A stretch of 64,000 bases of DNA from Strix aluco (taxonomy: Eukaryota > Chordata > Aves > Strigiformes > Strigidae). Location: the NCBI RefSeq assembly GCF_031877795.1, contig NC_133971.1, positions 85,708,446-85,772,445 of the forward strand. Reading direction: 5' to 3'. A program made the position numbers and the translations under genes. The notes beneath the pieces were generated by a model that worked only from the letters and a program-made list of their open reading frames with translations, ran no database searches and had not been told where the DNA came from. Below are positions 29,800 through 42,412 of this stretch, one piece after another (the first letter of the stretch is position 1; every line of letters starts with the position of its first letter).

Positions 29800-30284
29800 T
29801 GATGTGTGGAGTCACAACTTTACAACCAGTAAGGTTATACAGAAGGTATGTTTATTCAGCGCTGGGTGCATGGGGGATCGCTCCTTCACAAACGTGCACA
29901 TTTTGGAGCGAAAAGCAGCTCCTTTCTATAGCGTAAGTGTTTACATATTCATGATAATCCCGAGAATAGGGAGAGATATTACAATTAGTTTTGAGAAATC
30001 ATTATCATAAATCCCGCCCCAAGTCCCTCCCCGTTGTGCCTGCGCAATGTCTCCTGATGGTCTTGGGCAGGGGTCTTCAGGATGAAGATTGAAGATTCCT
30101 CTTCCTCTTATGACTTTTCACCCAATTAGGTCACTTCAGCATGTCAATTTAGCATTCTTTGAATTCCCCTTCCTTATCTTGGGACTCAGTAGTTGCAGCT
30201 CCTCCCTTATCTCAAGAGCCCATCCTGCTGAGAGCCCACCCTGCTGAGAGGCCTGCATCTATTTTGTTAAGGTTTCTCACTTCA
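29800..30284 (-). mobile_element. Solo LTR of a class I-like endogenous retrovirus, reverse orientation
   Basis: The element is flanked by CCCT on both sides (29796-29799 and 30285-30288), a 4-bp target duplication as made by gammaretrovirus-like class I elements. The ends are TGATGTG on the plus strand and CACTTCA at the far edge, a near-perfect inverted repeat starting TG and ending CA. Read on the minus strand it has promoter order: a GC box (30020-30013), TATAGAAA (29930-29923), then AATAAA (29856-29851) 67 bases further on, giving U3-R-U5. No second LTR or internal region is nearby, so it is a solo LTR left by recombination. The family name is not known to me. Confidence 0.85.
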
Positions 30285-30288
30285 CCCT

Positions 30289-33200
30289 GACCTGGTGCAG
30301 AGCTGAGGGCTGCTCATCCCTCATCCTTGCCTGTGTCTGATGCAGCCCTGCCTCACCGCCACGTCCCCACATCTGCTGGACTGAGCCATGGAAGCCCCAG
30401 ACCTGCTGGATGTGCAGCCCTCAATGGACAACACACCCCACCAGCTTCTCCTGCTGCTGGAAGGAGGGGATCCAGGCTGCACTCAGCCCATCCATCCTCT
30501 TGCTTGTCCACCTCCAGATGAGTCCTGGTTGTGTGCTGCTGTCTGCTCCTTGTTACTGTCCTGCAGTTACAGCTTGGCTGTTCCCTTTTCCCTGTACAAG
30601 TCTGGGCTCTGGGGAGCCTCAGAGAGAGTGTGAGGTGCTCCGCACCATGCTACCTTATGCAGCCGTTTACCCACACTGCTCCTCCACAAGCCAGCTTCAT
30701 CCCTGTGATAAGGGGGAAGAGCTGGTGGGGACCAGTGTTAGGACCTGGGGAAGGGGATACAGATAAAGGATGTGGTCTGATGGTGCAGATGGGTGCTAAA
30801 ATGCCCCAGGAGGAGCTGGGGGAAGGTGTAGAGATGAGGGAAGAAGGGAGATGAAGCATATGCGAGGAAGATAATGATCCATACTGCCCCAGGGGGCATG
30901 CCCCCAGGGTCTGGGGTCTGCAGGAAGGTGTTCCCCAAGGGAGGCTGCCTGAGCTTACCCTGGGATGCCCTTCCTGGAGGTGGCACTTCCCTGCAGAGCA
31001 GCCAGAGCATGGGAGCCGTAGGTCTTTTGACCCTGTCCCTGCTGCTGGCAGCTTGCCAAGCCTAGCCCTGATGAGTCGAGGATGCTCCCTCTGGGTAGAT
31101 AATAGCTGAGCACTTTAGAGCTCTCTAATCTAGGAGCACTCTTGCAGGCATTAGCTAAATGACCCTCTTCACAGGGTGACTCCAGCCAGCTCCCGGTGAG
31201 CAGCCATCCCCCCCAGCCTGTCCTCTTCCCTCCACCTGCAAGTCCCCAGAAAAGATCGAGGCCAGAACCCATGGCTCTCCAGGGACCGGTACCCCCTTGC
31301 CCTAAGTGGGAACACAGGTATACCCAAGTAGCAGAACCTGGTGCAGGGACTTGTCCCCCAGGACACTGCAGGGCTCTGGAGAGCAGGATGAGTCCTGGGG
31401 CTGGGGAGAAGGGGCGAGGTTGGGGTGAGAGAGGGAGTGCTGGGACTGGACCACGGATGGGTGCAGGGTATGGATTTGCAACTGCAGTGTCCCAGTGCCA
31501 GCCCGACAGCGCCTTGCAAGGGATGCACGGGCAGGGGTGCCAGCCCTCCCTCTGCCCACCCTGCCAGCCTGTCTGCCCCTCTGCAGTGACACCCGTCCCC
31601 ACGTCCTCCCTTGGTGGGGCCATCTCTGCCGCAGGCCGGTCGAGCATCCTCACAGAGGAGCTTTTCAAGTGCAACGGAAACGCCTAATGAAGGACGACTT
31701 CATTAACTGGGGCTGTCACGGGGATGATTGCTGCCTTCCTGAGCCGCTTTATGAGCAATAAAGCTGTATGAGAAGAGAAGAGAGCAGGCGAAAGGAGGGG
31801 AGAGGAGAGGAGTCAGAGCCTGTCCCAATACTCTGCCCTGCTGGCGAGGGCACTGCCATGGCCTGTTTTGGGGGCTGGAGGGAAGCAGACAGCCTCCGCG
31901 GCTAATTGTGTGTTTGGGGTTTCAGGAGGACCCCAGCCTGGCGTTGCCATACCAACTGCATCAGCATCACTTTCAAACATTTACCAAGCTGGCTTGAAAT
32001 GCGGGGAGCGGGGGAATTAAAAAAGGAGAGGAGGCCAAACAGAGGGTTGATGGCGGGGGGAGAGTAAAAGGGCTGTCTGCGCCTCTTTCATTACATCGCA
32101 CGGAGTCCCGCAGGGCAGAAAGCTCTGATTAAAATGGCTCTTGCTGGGATTCAGAGGCTTTTCGGGGAAAAAGAAAATGCCCCTGTCTGCTGGAGTCTGT
32201 CTGAGGCACTGTTGGTGGTGGTATCATCTCAGTTTCTTCAGCAGGGTGAGGGGAGATCTGTGAGACAAGGGTGCCCAGGTCCCCAAGCAGGCAGTGTGGG
32301 GATGGGTGCTAGGTGCTGGCCCCAGGGTCCCAGCATCCCCAAAGCTGACTGGGAGGAGGGAGAAAACATGTCTGCGGGTGATGTGGGGCAGATCTTACAG
32401 CCCAGAAGGTCTGGTCCCTGACCTGGTGTCATCCCAGTGTATGGGGCAGGACCCCCACCCCTGGCAGCACTGGCCCTCACTGGAATGTGACTGCCCTGCT
32501 TTCTGCAGCTGGGCTGTGTGTCTCCCCTGCTTCCTGGCTGTGCCCCATGGGGTACCTCCTCTCTCCTCCTTCCAAATCCACGTCTTTGCCACCCTTGGCC
32601 TTTCTGTGAGCTGGATCAGGCCTCTCCAGCACCTCCTGCCCAGCTGGATGGGCTCTGAGCTGCTTTCTCTTGCCAGCAGCAGCAAGGCATGAGCCCTCCC
32701 TTGGCTCCCAGCCCCCCTCCATCCTCTCTGTCAGTGACCAACCTGGTGCAGGAGAGGGAACTGCCTTGGAGGGGGCCATGGGGATGGGTGTGTGTTCCCC
32801 CTCCTGCTCACCCAGCTTCCTCTGCAAACCCATTTAACAGATCAAAATTTTATATGCTGAGCCATGCTGGAGCCCAGAGCACAACACAGTTTTGCAGATT
32901 TTAGTCAAGAGAGCCACGTCATGGGCAGGAGGCATTCGCTGCTGCAGGGACACAGGGGAGGGCAGGTTGGAAGAAGGATGATGTACAAGGAAAGCCAATT
33001 TTTGAGGGTGACAAGTAGCTTTTTTGGCGCCCTGTCTTGTGGAATGGCACTTGCTGTGGCATCTGAGTGCCTCCACCCAGCTTCTCTCCATGCTGGCATG
33101 CCCTGGCTGGACTCTGACACCCACCCGAGCAGCATGTGAGCCTGGTGGCACAGGGCCATCGCCCTGGCTCTGGAGGAGCAGTCAGTCCCTTCTGCCTGCT

Positions 33201-36200
33201 CATCACTGAAGCTTCAACATGTAGGGCTGCTTCCCTTCAAACCCCCACTCTTTCTCCTCTGCTCTGAGCGGATTGCTCCATCCCTTGCACACTGGCGATG
33301 TGGCTCAGCCATGAATCACTGTGGACAAGGCTGCTCCTCAGGCGCTTCTTGGTCTCTGGAGAAGAGTCCGTGCACATGCTTCCTCCTGGCCACACATGAC
33401 CTCCCTGGCCACATGCTGCTCCTCAGAGCCCCTAGGTCTCCAGAGACCAGCCCTTGCTGAGGGAAGGGTCTGGAGAGAGGCAGAGGGCTGTTCCTCTTGC
33501 ATGAGCTCTCTCCTTCCCCTCCCAGGTGTCTACATGAACTCCACATGCCCCTATTCCCGTTGTGGTCAATAAGCATCAACCAGCATCACCAAAGAAGCTG
33601 TCTGCTCACCCTTGTCACAGAGGATTGCAGGGACACCTGCCATGCCCGGTAATGTGGGGGACCGTGCCCACCCCACAGCTCCTTCCGGCAGCATGTATGT
33701 CCCCTGGGTGTCCCCTGTCCCACATGTTATTTTTATGGTGCTGAGAACAGCTGGAAGTGGCCATGGTCTGTGGGGTGGCTGGTCTGAGTCTCAGGTTGGG
33801 ATCAGATGCAGAGGTCAGTGGTAAGAGTGCGGCTCAGGCTTTGCTGGGGAAGTGCTGGGATTGCCTGTGCTGCTTGGGGCTTTGCAAGCAGCCGTGAGAC
33901 GGCTCGGCAGGCGCAGTTAATGTGGTGCCAGGCCTTGGCTTATCAGCCTTGCCGATCATCTCTGAGTGGTCCAGATGGCTTTCTGCTGGCAGAGTGTGGC
34001 CCTGGCAGCTTGCGTCTGCTGCAGACGGTGTGCAGGCAGACCCCCTGCCTCTTCCCATGCACCCCCGGGGGATGGTGTGTTCAGCGTCTGGTACTGGGAC
34101 TCACCCAGAGCTTGCCACAGTGCAAATCAGGGCATCAACAGGACAGGAAGGCAAATCCTTCCCCTCCACACTGTGTGCATGCTCCTAGCTCCTGCCAGCT
34201 CTGCTTTGATGGAACAATTTGGCAGGTCTCAGTGGGATGCCCTGTGCCATGGGGTGTGCCTGCTGGGAGCACCCTAGGGTATCCTTCCTGGATCCTGCAC
34301 CCTCCCTGTAGCTTTCCAACCATGGACCAAGCACCAGCCAGGAGCTGCACAAGCAAGGGTATCCCCTGTCACAGCTACCTGGCTGCTGTATGCTTTGCTT
34401 TGCTCTGCTGTGAACATCACAGTTTGTTTTCCATCCTAACTGGGTGTCCTCTTGATGGGGAGAAACCTCCAGGATGTTATCCCTGGGCTGTTTCTCCACT
34501 GCAGCTTCAGAAGGAGATGGCCAGTGTGATGATCCCTGTGTAGGTGGTGGTGAGAGGGGATGTGGTGTCCCAGTACCCTGCATCCCACTCCAGGAGGGCT
34601 CGAGCTCCCGTGCAGCACTTTTGGGCCACCAAAGGCTGGGTGTGAGGCTGTTTTCTGGGCAGCTCCGTCTGTGACTTTTACAGCTGCCTGGAACACCTCC
34701 AAAGGATTGATTTACTGTAATTCCTCTGGAAAGTAACTTTTGTGATTGCTAGCCTGGAGATCTCAAGCTGGACTTAAACAACAGGATCCTAAAGAGGCCA
34801 TGAATAATTGAGCCTAATAAATATTAATAACTTGCCTGCATGGTGGCAGGGCATGTAATTGCAAGGAGCATTCTGGAAGCAGTTCTGCAGGCAAGCGTGC
34901 ACTCCTGGGGCAGAGCCTGGTTAACACTGATGCTGCCGGGCCATGCAGAGCTGTGCATGGCCACCAGCCCTGCCACCCTCTTCTGGGGTTAGTGGTGGCC
35001 AGGGGCAGGGTTTACTGGCCACCATGTGAGTATTTAGCTGTCCTCAGTGGGCCTCTCTCCTATGACTTGGTCTCCTGTAGACTCGCAGCATCCACTGCAT
35101 CTTTTGGCAGGAATGTTCTCCATCTCTGAGCCATCCTCATCCCTCAGGCACCCTGAAACACCTGGGACACCGACTTCAAAGTCCTGCCTGCCCTCATGTA
35201 CAAGCCAGATGGAGGTGTGTCTCAGATTGGAGTGTGTGGATGCTCCCTGCTCTTTGTCCCCAAGGACTGGGTGGCCCAACTGTAGCCAGAATTCATACAG
35301 GACTGTCCCATGCATCACAAAAACTGATGCACTGCAAAATCCACCTCCCAGGGCCAAGTGATACCAAGAAGGCACAGTCTAAGCTTTGTATGACTCAGGC
35401 TCTCCAAAGTCATCCAGGTGGGTTTAGATGAGTGAAGACATGAATGAGGGGAGGGATATGTATGAATTTTTTTATCTGCAACAAGACAGTGATGGAGAGC
35501 GCATGTGGCCACCTCTGTAGACTGAGGAAAGTCCTGCAGGGAAAGGCTGAACTTGTCACTCAAACCCTTGCTGAGCAGCACTGAGCCATTGATCAGACGT
35601 TGTGCAGGTGTAGGATTCTTCCCAAAGTAGCTGAGCTTTTTGGATGAAAAATAACCACAAAGCTCAAGACAAAATCCAGCCGTTCTCTTCCTGGGGTGCT
35701 CTAGTTCCTCACTGAATCACATGCCTGAAATAACACACTTGTGGCTTTGACAGTGCATGATCAAACCCAGCATTTTGCAGGCCTCTGCTTTTCAAGGTAG
35801 GTAAGGAAGAAGAGTCTAGAAGGGATCACAAGCACCTGTATGGAAGGGCACAGTCTGTAAAGTCTCAGCAGTGCTGTGGGCAGGGTACAAATGTGTACAT
35901 GCAGACTTTGCCAGAGCTTTCTGGATGTTGCGGTTCAGGGTGGGGAGCTTGTAGTCCTGCCCCTTCGGAAGCCCCTGTTGGCTTTGCTACCTGGTGCTGA
36001 CGGTGTGATGAAGTATCCTACATGGCATACAGAGGCATGGGGCAGAAAAACCCTGAGCTTATGGCAAGGTCTGGGGGGATTTGTTGCCCATGGGTTTCTA
36101 CTTGAAAACTGTGGTGCTTGGGCAACTGAGAATGCTTTGCAAGGGTATTGCAAGGCTGTATCCTCTGCAGGAGCTTCTCCCACACTAAGCAAGTGTTTCT

Positions 36201-36959
36201 TTTCCCCAAACTGCCTGGCTGTTGAGACTGCATCTTGCAAATGCGGTTTCAGACAATAACAGCTTGCAATTATGCAGCGCTTTCAAAACCAAGATATCCT
36301 GAATTTCGTTAACGTCTTTGTATAAAACTAGCTGAGGTTGCTGTTGGGATGCAAAGCTCCAGCCTGTGCGGAAACGTTGCAGCTGGGATCACCCAATGCT
36401 TTCCTCTGTGCTGGAGATGGTTCATTCTGCAGGAGATTTTAGGGCATTGGTGGCTGGCTGAGACCCAGTGCTTGGGTTGGCAAACCAGAACAAAGCGGGC
36501 ACAGAGACATCTCATGGTCTCTGACCTCTGCTTTCTGTGTTTTCTATTGCTATATTGCAGAAGAAGGACTGACTGGTGGTGGGGATTATCCATCCAGGAG
36601 TCAAAGGGCTCTGTGCTCTCTGGGGGAAGGGGAGACGTGACTTGGCGAGGATTAGTAAAGGGAGCGGTAATTGCTGCAAGACCCATTATGGAGCAGAGCG
36701 TCTCGGAAGCCATTTCTGAGCACATAAAGGGCAAGCAGGAATTTCCCAAGGGAAAACTGTGCTGGACTCCAAGAGTGGCCACCAACAGCTTGACAGCTGG
36801 TGGGTGGCCAGTAACGACTGAAGCGCCCAGGGTCTGACACAGGGCTTGCCATCAGCAACAGGGGCACTGACACAGGGTGAAGTTTCAGCAAAGCCTCAGG
36901 TGTCACTAGACGAGGGTGGCTGACACCTGACATAGCCTCAGTCTGGGAGGGATTAGATA
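30289..36959. other. Intergenic, no gene recognised
   Basis: Includes a purine-only-like GA tract at 31768-31812, the candidate conserved element at 31.9-32.2 kb, and an A/T-rich island at 34690-34870 (GAATAATTGAGCC, AATAAATATTAATAAC). Nothing else identified. Confidence 0.5.
31890..32165. other. Candidate conserved non-coding element
   Basis: An island of A/T-rich, homeobox-type words (GCTAATTGTG, TCATTACATC, CTCTGATTAAAATGG) in GC-rich surroundings with no repeat signature. It has the look of a conserved enhancer. This is inference from composition alone. Confidence 0.3.
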
Positions 36960-37220
36960 AGTGTGAGCATTGGCCCCCTGAAATTCAGCAAGAGGGATGC
37001 AAAGTGCGGCATCGAGGTGCAATAAGCCCAAGCTGGGAGCTGAGCACTGAGCGACAGCACTGATGGGAAGGACCCAGGGGTTATCGTGGGCACCAGGCTG
37101 AATGTGAGCCAAGAGAGCACTCTCACCGTGAAGAAGGCAAACCACATCCTGGGCTACATTAGGAGGAGTGTGGCCAGCAGACTGAGGGAAGGTATTATCC
37201 CCTCTCCTTGGTGGTGGTGA
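36960..37220 (+). mobile_element. CR1 LINE fragment
   Basis: It matches the 3' reverse-transcriptase end of CR1: GCAAAGTGC..., then GACCCAGGGGTTATCGTGG, AAGAAGGCAAACC, CATCCTGGGCTACATTAGG, AGTGTGGCCAGCAG and a GGAAGGTATTATCCCC stretch. Sense orientation, truncated at both ends, no open reading frame. Confidence 0.85.
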
Positions 37221-38528
37221 GGATGTACACGGCAGCCATTCTCGAATAGCTCCTAACACCAGCTCTCTCCCAGCTTCCTCTATTGATAAAGAGACATGAA
37301 AATACAGATGATGATACAGGGGTTACTGCAGGAGCAATGAAAGGGAACCATAGTGTAATCCCAAGGCACTTGGAACAGTTGCTTGGGAAATAGATGGTCC
37401 TTCTTGGGAGTCCCATATAGTTCAAATGAGACATTTGGAGAAGTAAGGAGCTTTACACTTAGATATTAGCTTCTCTTTAGGATGAAAAATTAACAAAAGG
37501 CTTGGCTGAAAAGAGCCTGGTTTTTATTGTGATCACAGATACCCCGAAATATGAGAATGTCAAAATGCTTCCAGTCACTGTGTGTTGCTGTGCAGTCACT
37601 CCCCAACTGAAAGGCAGTAATACTTCATCTGCTGGACTGTTTTCAGGCTAGCAAAATGCTTCAGCGGTAGTTCAATGTGTGAAAAACCAAGTGGTCAGTA
37701 GCTAGGCCAATCATTGCTATGTGCAGCTGACAGTTCTGGGGCTCTGCAAGAGAGAAGACAGCAGAAATAAGTATTTGCCCAGTGCTGACTGCCCAGCCTC
37801 TGTGTTGCACAGAGTCTGCTCACATCAGTGTTTTTTCAGTCCTTTTTTCTTTCCAGCTATGGCGGATTCAGAGTTTCAGATAAGACCCATCTGTCGTGGA
37901 TGGGTAGAAGCACTTCATCACGTTTTCACCCCAGGGTTAACTTCATACCCTGTGGTTGAGAGGAATTCAAATAATTTTGGGGCTTTGGGAGGTCTCTAAG
38001 GCTGGTGACACCTGAGAGGGGTCTCACTGCTGAGTGAAGCGATTACCACGCTGCCATCCCTTCAGAGGGAGCCAGCATTGTGTGGCGAGGCTGGCAAGGA
38101 GGCACGCACTGGAGAGCTGGTGGCATGGCCAGGCTGGTGACGGGTGTCTGGGGAGACCCTCATTCAACAGGGCAAGCAGGGCATGACTGCACGCCCTGGG
38201 GCACCTTTGCCCCCAGCTCCTGCCTTCACGAGTGACTGCAGAGCATCGATACCCAGACCCTCTCCACTGCTCAGAGTTTTTAGGCTCCCTAGGCTCTGCT
38301 ATGCACAAAGGCAACCGCATGAAAGAATATTTTCCTTTTGTAAACAGATGCAGTGATCTGCTTAGCATTGATCTTGTGAGGCTGGGCTTCAAATTCAATT
38401 TGTTTCCATCATACCTGTGAAGAGTTTGGTAAATTGATTTTTAAGAACAAAAATGTATTGAGAGTGATTACAGCTGATAAATATAATTTTAAATAAGATG
38501 AGGCTTATGATCACTGAATTATTTGCCT

Positions 38529-38546
38529 GGGGGGGGGGGGGGGGGG
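38529..38546 (+). repeat. Homopolymer G18
   Basis: Eighteen consecutive G. Exact length is likely to be unreliable in assembly. Confidence 0.9.
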
Positions 38547-38930
38547 CAAAAATGTACAGTAAAGAAAACAGTATTTTTTGAAGACATCGCTTAAAGTGCT
38601 GACCTTTATGTTCATGAGATTACTCCAATTTTCATCTCTTTTTCAGGGAAGGAAGCTCTGGGAAGGTCATGGAATGCAGCCAATGATCCCTAAACCTGCA
38701 ATTTATGCAACTGTTGTAATCTCTGTAGAACCGTAACTGATGAATATGCATCATATCATTTCTATGCACGGTGAAAAGTAACCCACTTCTGACTCCCAGC
38801 AAGCTGCAGTAGGTCTGGCTGCATCTTCCTGCATCTCTGTGCCCGTGGTGGGGCTGTGGGTTTTTGTGCAAGGTGGGGATGCCATGGGATAACCCTGAGT
38901 CCAGACATGGTCTGGGGGTTAAGACCAGCT

Positions 38931-38976
38931 CCATCCATCCATCCATCCATCCATCCATCCATCCATCCATCCATCC
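38931..38976 (+). repeat. (CATC)n microsatellite
   Basis: Eleven uninterrupted CATC units. The reverse strand reads as a run of MDGW in one frame, which is not a gene. Confidence 0.95.
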
Positions 38977-39418
38977 CATGGGTGCTGGGCATGCAGCTCT
39001 GTGCCTGCCTCCTTTTAAGATCCATTTAATGAAGGATTTGGGGGACAGTGAGGTGGCAGCCTTCTGGGGGGAGGGGGAGGATGATAGCCACCCCAGAAGC
39101 TGCCATGTATTAACATCTTGAAGTAGAAGCAGCAGAGATGTGATAGACGCAGAAGAATGGCCAAGTGACACTCTAATGAGTGTTAATGGGAGGCAGGAAT
39201 TAAATTCTGTGGGCTCATTAGCATGGGAAGAGGTGCCATCTGCCATGGCTGGCAGGTTCTCTGCCACCGTTTGCGGGGGGGCTACTTCTGTGGGGATGTG
39301 GGGAGACAAGACCGGTGCCCAGGAGGGTCCATGCTGCTTTGCCTGTGACAGCCGTGAGCCAGTGCTGGGGAGTATCTTGTGCAAGAGCCTCCTTCACCTG
39401 GGTAGGGGGCTGCCTCAG

Positions 39419-39546
39419 AGGGAGGAGGAGTCCCTGTGCACTCTCATTTTGTCCCCAGCCCTTTCCAGCCTGGCCAACAAGGCAGCAGGACTGGTAACAG
39501 AACTGCCAGGAGGATGAGCTTTGATCCTGCCAAAGGAAGACGATGG
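39419..39546 (+). repeat. Tandem duplicated segment, copy 1
   Basis: GAGGAGGAGT, AAGGCAGCAGGAC and GCTTTGATCCTGCCAAAGGAAGA recur in order 375 bases to the right (39794-39914). The last shared run is the longest (TTTGATCCTGCCAAAGGAAG). Confidence 0.65.
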
Positions 39547-39793
39547 CCTCTCTGTGAGTGACCACTACCTGGACTCTTCCCTCCCAACCTGCTGACAGCG
39601 GCACAGAGGCACCAGCTGGGCCCCCCAGGCACAGCCAGTGCCTGCAGATCCTGGCTCCCCCTAGTCGTCCCAGGACTGAGAGATCTGAGGCTGCAAGCCA
39701 AACAGCAGAGCTGAAGAGCTGCCGCTAGGGTCTGCTGCTCCATCCAGCCACCATCACTGGACAACATTGTGTGTGAGATACTCCTTTTCCTGG

Positions 39794-39914
39794 GCTGAGG
39801 AGGAGTTGCAATGGTCTCTTGATTTGTCCATGGTCCTCCCTGCCCTTGCCAATGCAGCCTGCAAGGCAGCAGGACCTACAGCAAGACCAGCTTTGATCCT
39901 GCCAAAGGAAGATG
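39794..39914 (+). repeat. Tandem duplicated segment, copy 2
   Basis: Partner of 39419-39546. The forward frame here reads ALILPKEDD within an open frame (39767-40081); copy 1 has the same words in a frame broken by stops, so coding function is not supported. Confidence 0.65.
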
Positions 39915-41099
39915 ACAGCTGTCAGATTGACTTCTCAACCCCATGCTTGTTCATGGCTGAGGATGGGACCCAGCCTTGTGCTGCAGTGCCTGTTGTTGTC
40001 TCAAATCTGGAGTTGAGGCAGGAGGTGCACAGCAAACTCTGGTTGCACACAGCAAGAAAACAGCTGGAGATAAATCTGTGAAACTTCCCAGCGCAGTGCA
40101 GGGGTCCATGGAAAGGCTGTATCAGCCACTGCCCAAATTTCTGCAGGTGGTGACTAGCCCCCTGTGGTCATGCCAACCTGTGTCCTCTTGCTGAAGCCAA
40201 AGTGCCTTGTGAAGCCGGAGCAAGTCACACATCAGCAGCTCCGTGCATCCCTGCGGGGCCAACGCACACCCTGTGCTGCGCTGCATCCCTTGCCCAGCCA
40301 GTGCCCATCGACTGCCATGTCAGCGGTGCCTCCAGCTGCAGTGGGGAAGCCCAGGGGAACAGGCACACTGCTCCACACTTTCTCACCCTCCTTCCCCGAG
40401 CCTGACCACCCCTGTGGGGTGGAACTGAACCTCAGTCCCCCTGAGAGCCTGGGTAACACAGACACAGAGAGAGAAGCCCCTGCAGAGCCTCTGCACAGCT
40501 GCAAAGCACCTTGAGCCCTGATGCTGTACCTGGCACAGAGGGAGTGGAACTGTGGCTGGGGGCCATGCTTGTGCTGGTACAGGGTCCCAGCAGTGACCAG
40601 AGCTGTGTCAAGGCTGCCTCATGCTGCCAAAGTTCATTCGGCCAGGGAAGACTCAGCCCTAGGCATGGCACAGGCCGTGCCCCTTGTTGCATCCACCATG
40701 GTCTCCCTGGCCCTTGTCCAGGGGATCCCTGCTATGAATCCGTGGCAAGGAGCACATGTGACAACTGCACCATGGATGCTTTGGAGAACCAATCCCAGGA
40801 GCACCCCCGGGAACAGAGACTTGCAAGGGAGATGGGCACTTGGTGGCCTCTCACAGGGAATGCCACACCAGGCGGCTGTGCATCCTTCAGCTTAACAACC
40901 TCCAGCCCAGAAGAGACCCCTGGCCAGTACAGCTCACTTTTCCAGGAGCAATGCAAGCAAACTGTAGGAGCAAACCGCAGTGTACCTGCCACCAGGCACA
41001 TGTGCTCATGTTACCTGTGCCAAAATAACTTTGCTCAGGGTACTGCAGCAGTGGCTGACCACCATAATCTCTGCTTCAACTGGGAAAAGTGATGGTTAA

Positions 41100-41275
41100 G
41101 GAATTGACTGGATGGCTGCATCCAAAGAGTTGCAGTCAGTGGCTCCAAGTCCAAGTGGAAACTAGTAATGAGTGGTGTCCCTCAAGGGTCCATACTTGAA
41201 CTAGTACTTTTCATCAGTGACAGTGGGATTGGGTGTACCCTGAACAAGTTTTGCAGCAAACAAAGCAGTGGTGGC
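41100..41275 (+). mobile_element. CR1 LINE fragment
   Basis: TGACTGGATGGCTGCATCC, AGTGGTGTCCCTCAAGGGTC and AGTGGGATTGGGTGTACCC are recognisable steps of the CR1 reverse-transcriptase frame, which encodes the VPQGS-type motif. Sense orientation and heavily mutated. Confidence 0.85.
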
Positions 41276-42355
41276 TGGAAAAAAACAAAACTGAAAAGAC
41301 CTTAGAAAGACTTTATTAGAGGCTGAAGCCCAAACTGTGCAGTGAGGAAGGGGATTTCACTGGTGGGCTCAGCAGAGAAGGGGTAGCAGCTGTTCGGAAT
41401 GAGCTGGGATGGCATGAGCAGATGAAAACGGGAAGTTGGGAAGTGCGTAAAACTATGAACACTCTTGGGAGATGTGCATGGCTGACCACAGTGAGGAGGA
41501 GGAGGACAGCTTTTACTACCAAAACACATCTTTAACTTTTAAATATGTTTCCAAAAAGAATGAAAATGCTGTTACGCAAGATGCAGAAAGGAAGGCAATA
41601 TCTACATTCAGTGTTTGGGAAGAAGCAAGAAAGGCTGTGAAATACTTTCCAGTTTATTGGGCACTAGAGAGGATGCTAGAAGACATACACTGAGGGCAAA
41701 TATTTCAAAAGTAGTTGCCCGGATAAATTGTACCCAAGAGCCCTGAAGGAGTGGACTGAGGGATCTTGGCTGCAATGGTATTTACTTCTTGTACAACTGG
41801 AATTTCCCTGGTGTTCCCAGGAGATGCTGGGGCAGGCAGGCATCTGCTGAGTATCCCCCTGCTCAGGCTCCATGTTCCCTGGAGCACAGAGCATCCTTCA
41901 TGTGAGTCAGGCGTGCAGGGATGGCACGGCTGTTAATACAAGTATCTTGAAAGAAGAATGACTGCTCTTTCTGGGTAAAAGCCTGAGCAGAGTAAAGCAA
42001 AACTGATGCAACTCCCACATGAGGTTTTAAAGGGGAATGGGAGCACACCCCATGGTAAGGGGGCCCTTTTTCCCAGCTCTCCACCTCTGCCTCCTACATC
42101 CCCGGGATTGTGAATAAATGTGAGCAGCTTGTGGAGAGAGGTCACTTCTCCCCAGACATGAGGCACCCTGCAAGCTTGCTGCTGGAAGAGAGCATCTCTC
42201 TGTGGTGTGCGCATGGACTCGATCTTAACAGTCCTCCTCTTGTCTCTGGCCCTTCAGAGGTTTGACCACCACTCTGCTGAACTGCCCTCCACAATGAAAA
42301 CATCCTAACACTGCTTAGTCACTGCTTCTTGCCAACCTATCTCACAAAACAAAGT

Positions 42356-42412
42356 CTCCAGAATAGCTTCCAACCTTGCCCATTCTGCAGCTTTTTGCAG
42401 ATTCTATGATGT
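42356..42412 (+). mobile_element. Possible degenerate CR1 3' terminus
   Basis: GCTTCCAACCTTGCCCATTC followed by ATTCTATGATG resembles the last bases of CR1, where CTTCCAACC leads into ATTCTATG repeats. Too short and divergent to be certain. Confidence 0.3.

Larger units (their letters stand above)
37221..41099. other. Intergenic, no gene recognised
   Basis: Holds the G18 run, the CATC microsatellite and the tandem duplicated segment. A 193-codon forward frame at 40511-41092 ends directly at the CR1 fragment; it matches nothing that I know, has no signal peptide or splice context, and is not called. Confidence 0.5.

Noticed and set aside
40511-41092. 193-codon Cys-containing frame with several NxS/T sites.
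   Set aside because: Matches no family known to me, has no leader or splice sites and stops at a CR1 fragment. Kept only as a weak observation.
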